Part shown: in pieces, positions 63,911-64,000 of the stretch
How positions within the stretch are numbered: position 1 is the first letter of the stretch
Layout: the number at the start of each line of letters is the position of its first letter
Assembly: GCF_006538325.1 (NCBI RefSeq)
Contig: NZ_BJKK01000009.1
Location: 62,001 to 126,000, forward strand
DNA: 64,000 nt
Source of the DNA: Alteromonas sp. KUL42
GTDB lineage: Bacteria > Pseudomonadota > Gammaproteobacteria > Enterobacterales > Alteromonadaceae
Direction: 5' to 3'
The notes under the pieces: generated by a model
What the model saw: only the letters and a program-made list of their open reading frames with translations
Told to the model about the DNA's origin: nothing
Databases searched by the model: none
Made by a program: the position numbers and the translations under genes

Positions 63911-64000
63911 CTAATTCACCTTATAGTGAACGAGTCTATAGAGTACAGGTAGTACAACCAGAGTTAACAAGGTAGAGGATATGATCCCACCAATGACCAC
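63911..64000 (-). CDS. RND efflux pump, C-terminal fragment
   Basis: Read from base 64000 on the minus strand, the frame gives V-V-I-G-G-I-I-S-S-T-L-L-T-L-V-V-L-P-V-L-Y-R-L and stops at 63911. This is the last transmembrane helix of an RND-type inner-membrane pump, most like the CusA/CzcA heavy-metal branch (G-G-I-x-S-S-T-x-L-T-L-x-V-L-P-x-L-Y). The rest lies outside the window. It marks the far side of the recombinase element. Confidence 0.82.
   Translation of the reverse strand: MVIGGIISSTLLTLVVLPVLYRLVHYKVN

Noticed and set aside
63766..63975. 69-codon plus-strand frame at the right edge
   Set aside because: It overlaps on the opposite strand with a clear RND pump C-terminus and a terminator, so it is a shadow.
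1..64000. CRISPR arrays or insertion sequences
   Set aside because: No regularly spaced direct repeats and no transposase gene were recognised anywhere in the window.

Overview
The window looks like chromosome of a marine gammaproteobacterium of the Alteromonas/Pseudoalteromonas type. The reasons are the abundance of large TIGR01782-type TonB-dependent receptors, receptor-linked tryptophan-halogenase-family flavoproteins, moderate G+C, many lipoprotein-tagged carbohydrate enzymes and sulfatases, and split pntA genes. No ribosomal or other taxonomic marker gene is present, so the assignment is inference.

Layout. 1-5.0 kb: the tail of a TonB-dependent receptor followed by three tandem halogenase-family genes, the middle one degenerate. 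5.1-27.2 kb: the core of a sulfated-polysaccharide utilisation locus. It holds a membrane-bound AraC regulator, a GH9 enzyme, a minus-strand operon (sulfatase, frameshifted GH78 rhamnosidase, carbohydrate-binding-like protein, DUF1080 protein) and, diverging from it, a plus-strand operon (beta-propeller lyase-like protein, sulfatase, PL25-type ulvan lyase, GH105, sulfatase). YgjV, a split PntAA/PntAB/PntB transhydrogenase, rhamnose mutarotase and a DUF4861 protein follow. 27.5-30.6 kb: the SusC-like TonB receptor of the locus. 30.6-35.3 kb: a gene-poor stretch and three unrelated minus-strand genes, two of them bounded by integron-type attC core sites. 35.3-49.9 kb: a second GH78, a sugar/H+ symporter, xylR-xylB-xylA, two degenerate tRNA-like copies, an S41 peptidase-like protein, a KdgF cupin, an octaheme cytochrome/TPR protein and an RpiB-like isomerase. 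49.9-53.6 kb: a K+ uptake module (TrkH/KtrB, TrkA/KtrA, KdpE-like, short KdpD-like). 53.8-60.8 kb: two divergent paralogous TonB receptors, one frameshifted. 60.9-63.4 kb: a small element with a tyrosine recombinase, paired operator-like palindromes, a ribbon-helix-helix-like protein and a nuclease-like gene broken by a stop codon. The right edge carries the last 29 codons of an RND efflux pump.

Together the genes describe uptake and breakdown of an ulvan-like polymer (sulfated rhamnose, glucuronic/iduronic acid, xylose). A lyase would cut the chain, sulfatases remove sulfate, and GH105 releases unsaturated uronate. KdgF plus the RpiB-like isomerase would channel the uronate into the DKI/DKII route. 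GH78 enzymes free rhamnose (interconverted by the mutarotase), and XylR/B/A plus the symporter handle xylose. The substrate is inferred from gene content and the conserved lyase residues.

Two genes (GH78 at 10.3-13.1 kb, TonB receptor at 53.8-56.9 kb) are each broken by what looks like one missing A in an A-run, so homopolymer sequencing error should be considered. The most unusual items are the attC-bounded cassettes, the integrase/RHH/nuclease element, the pair of propeller proteins sharing one lyase tetrad, the degenerate halogenase and the eroded tRNA-Phe-like pair.
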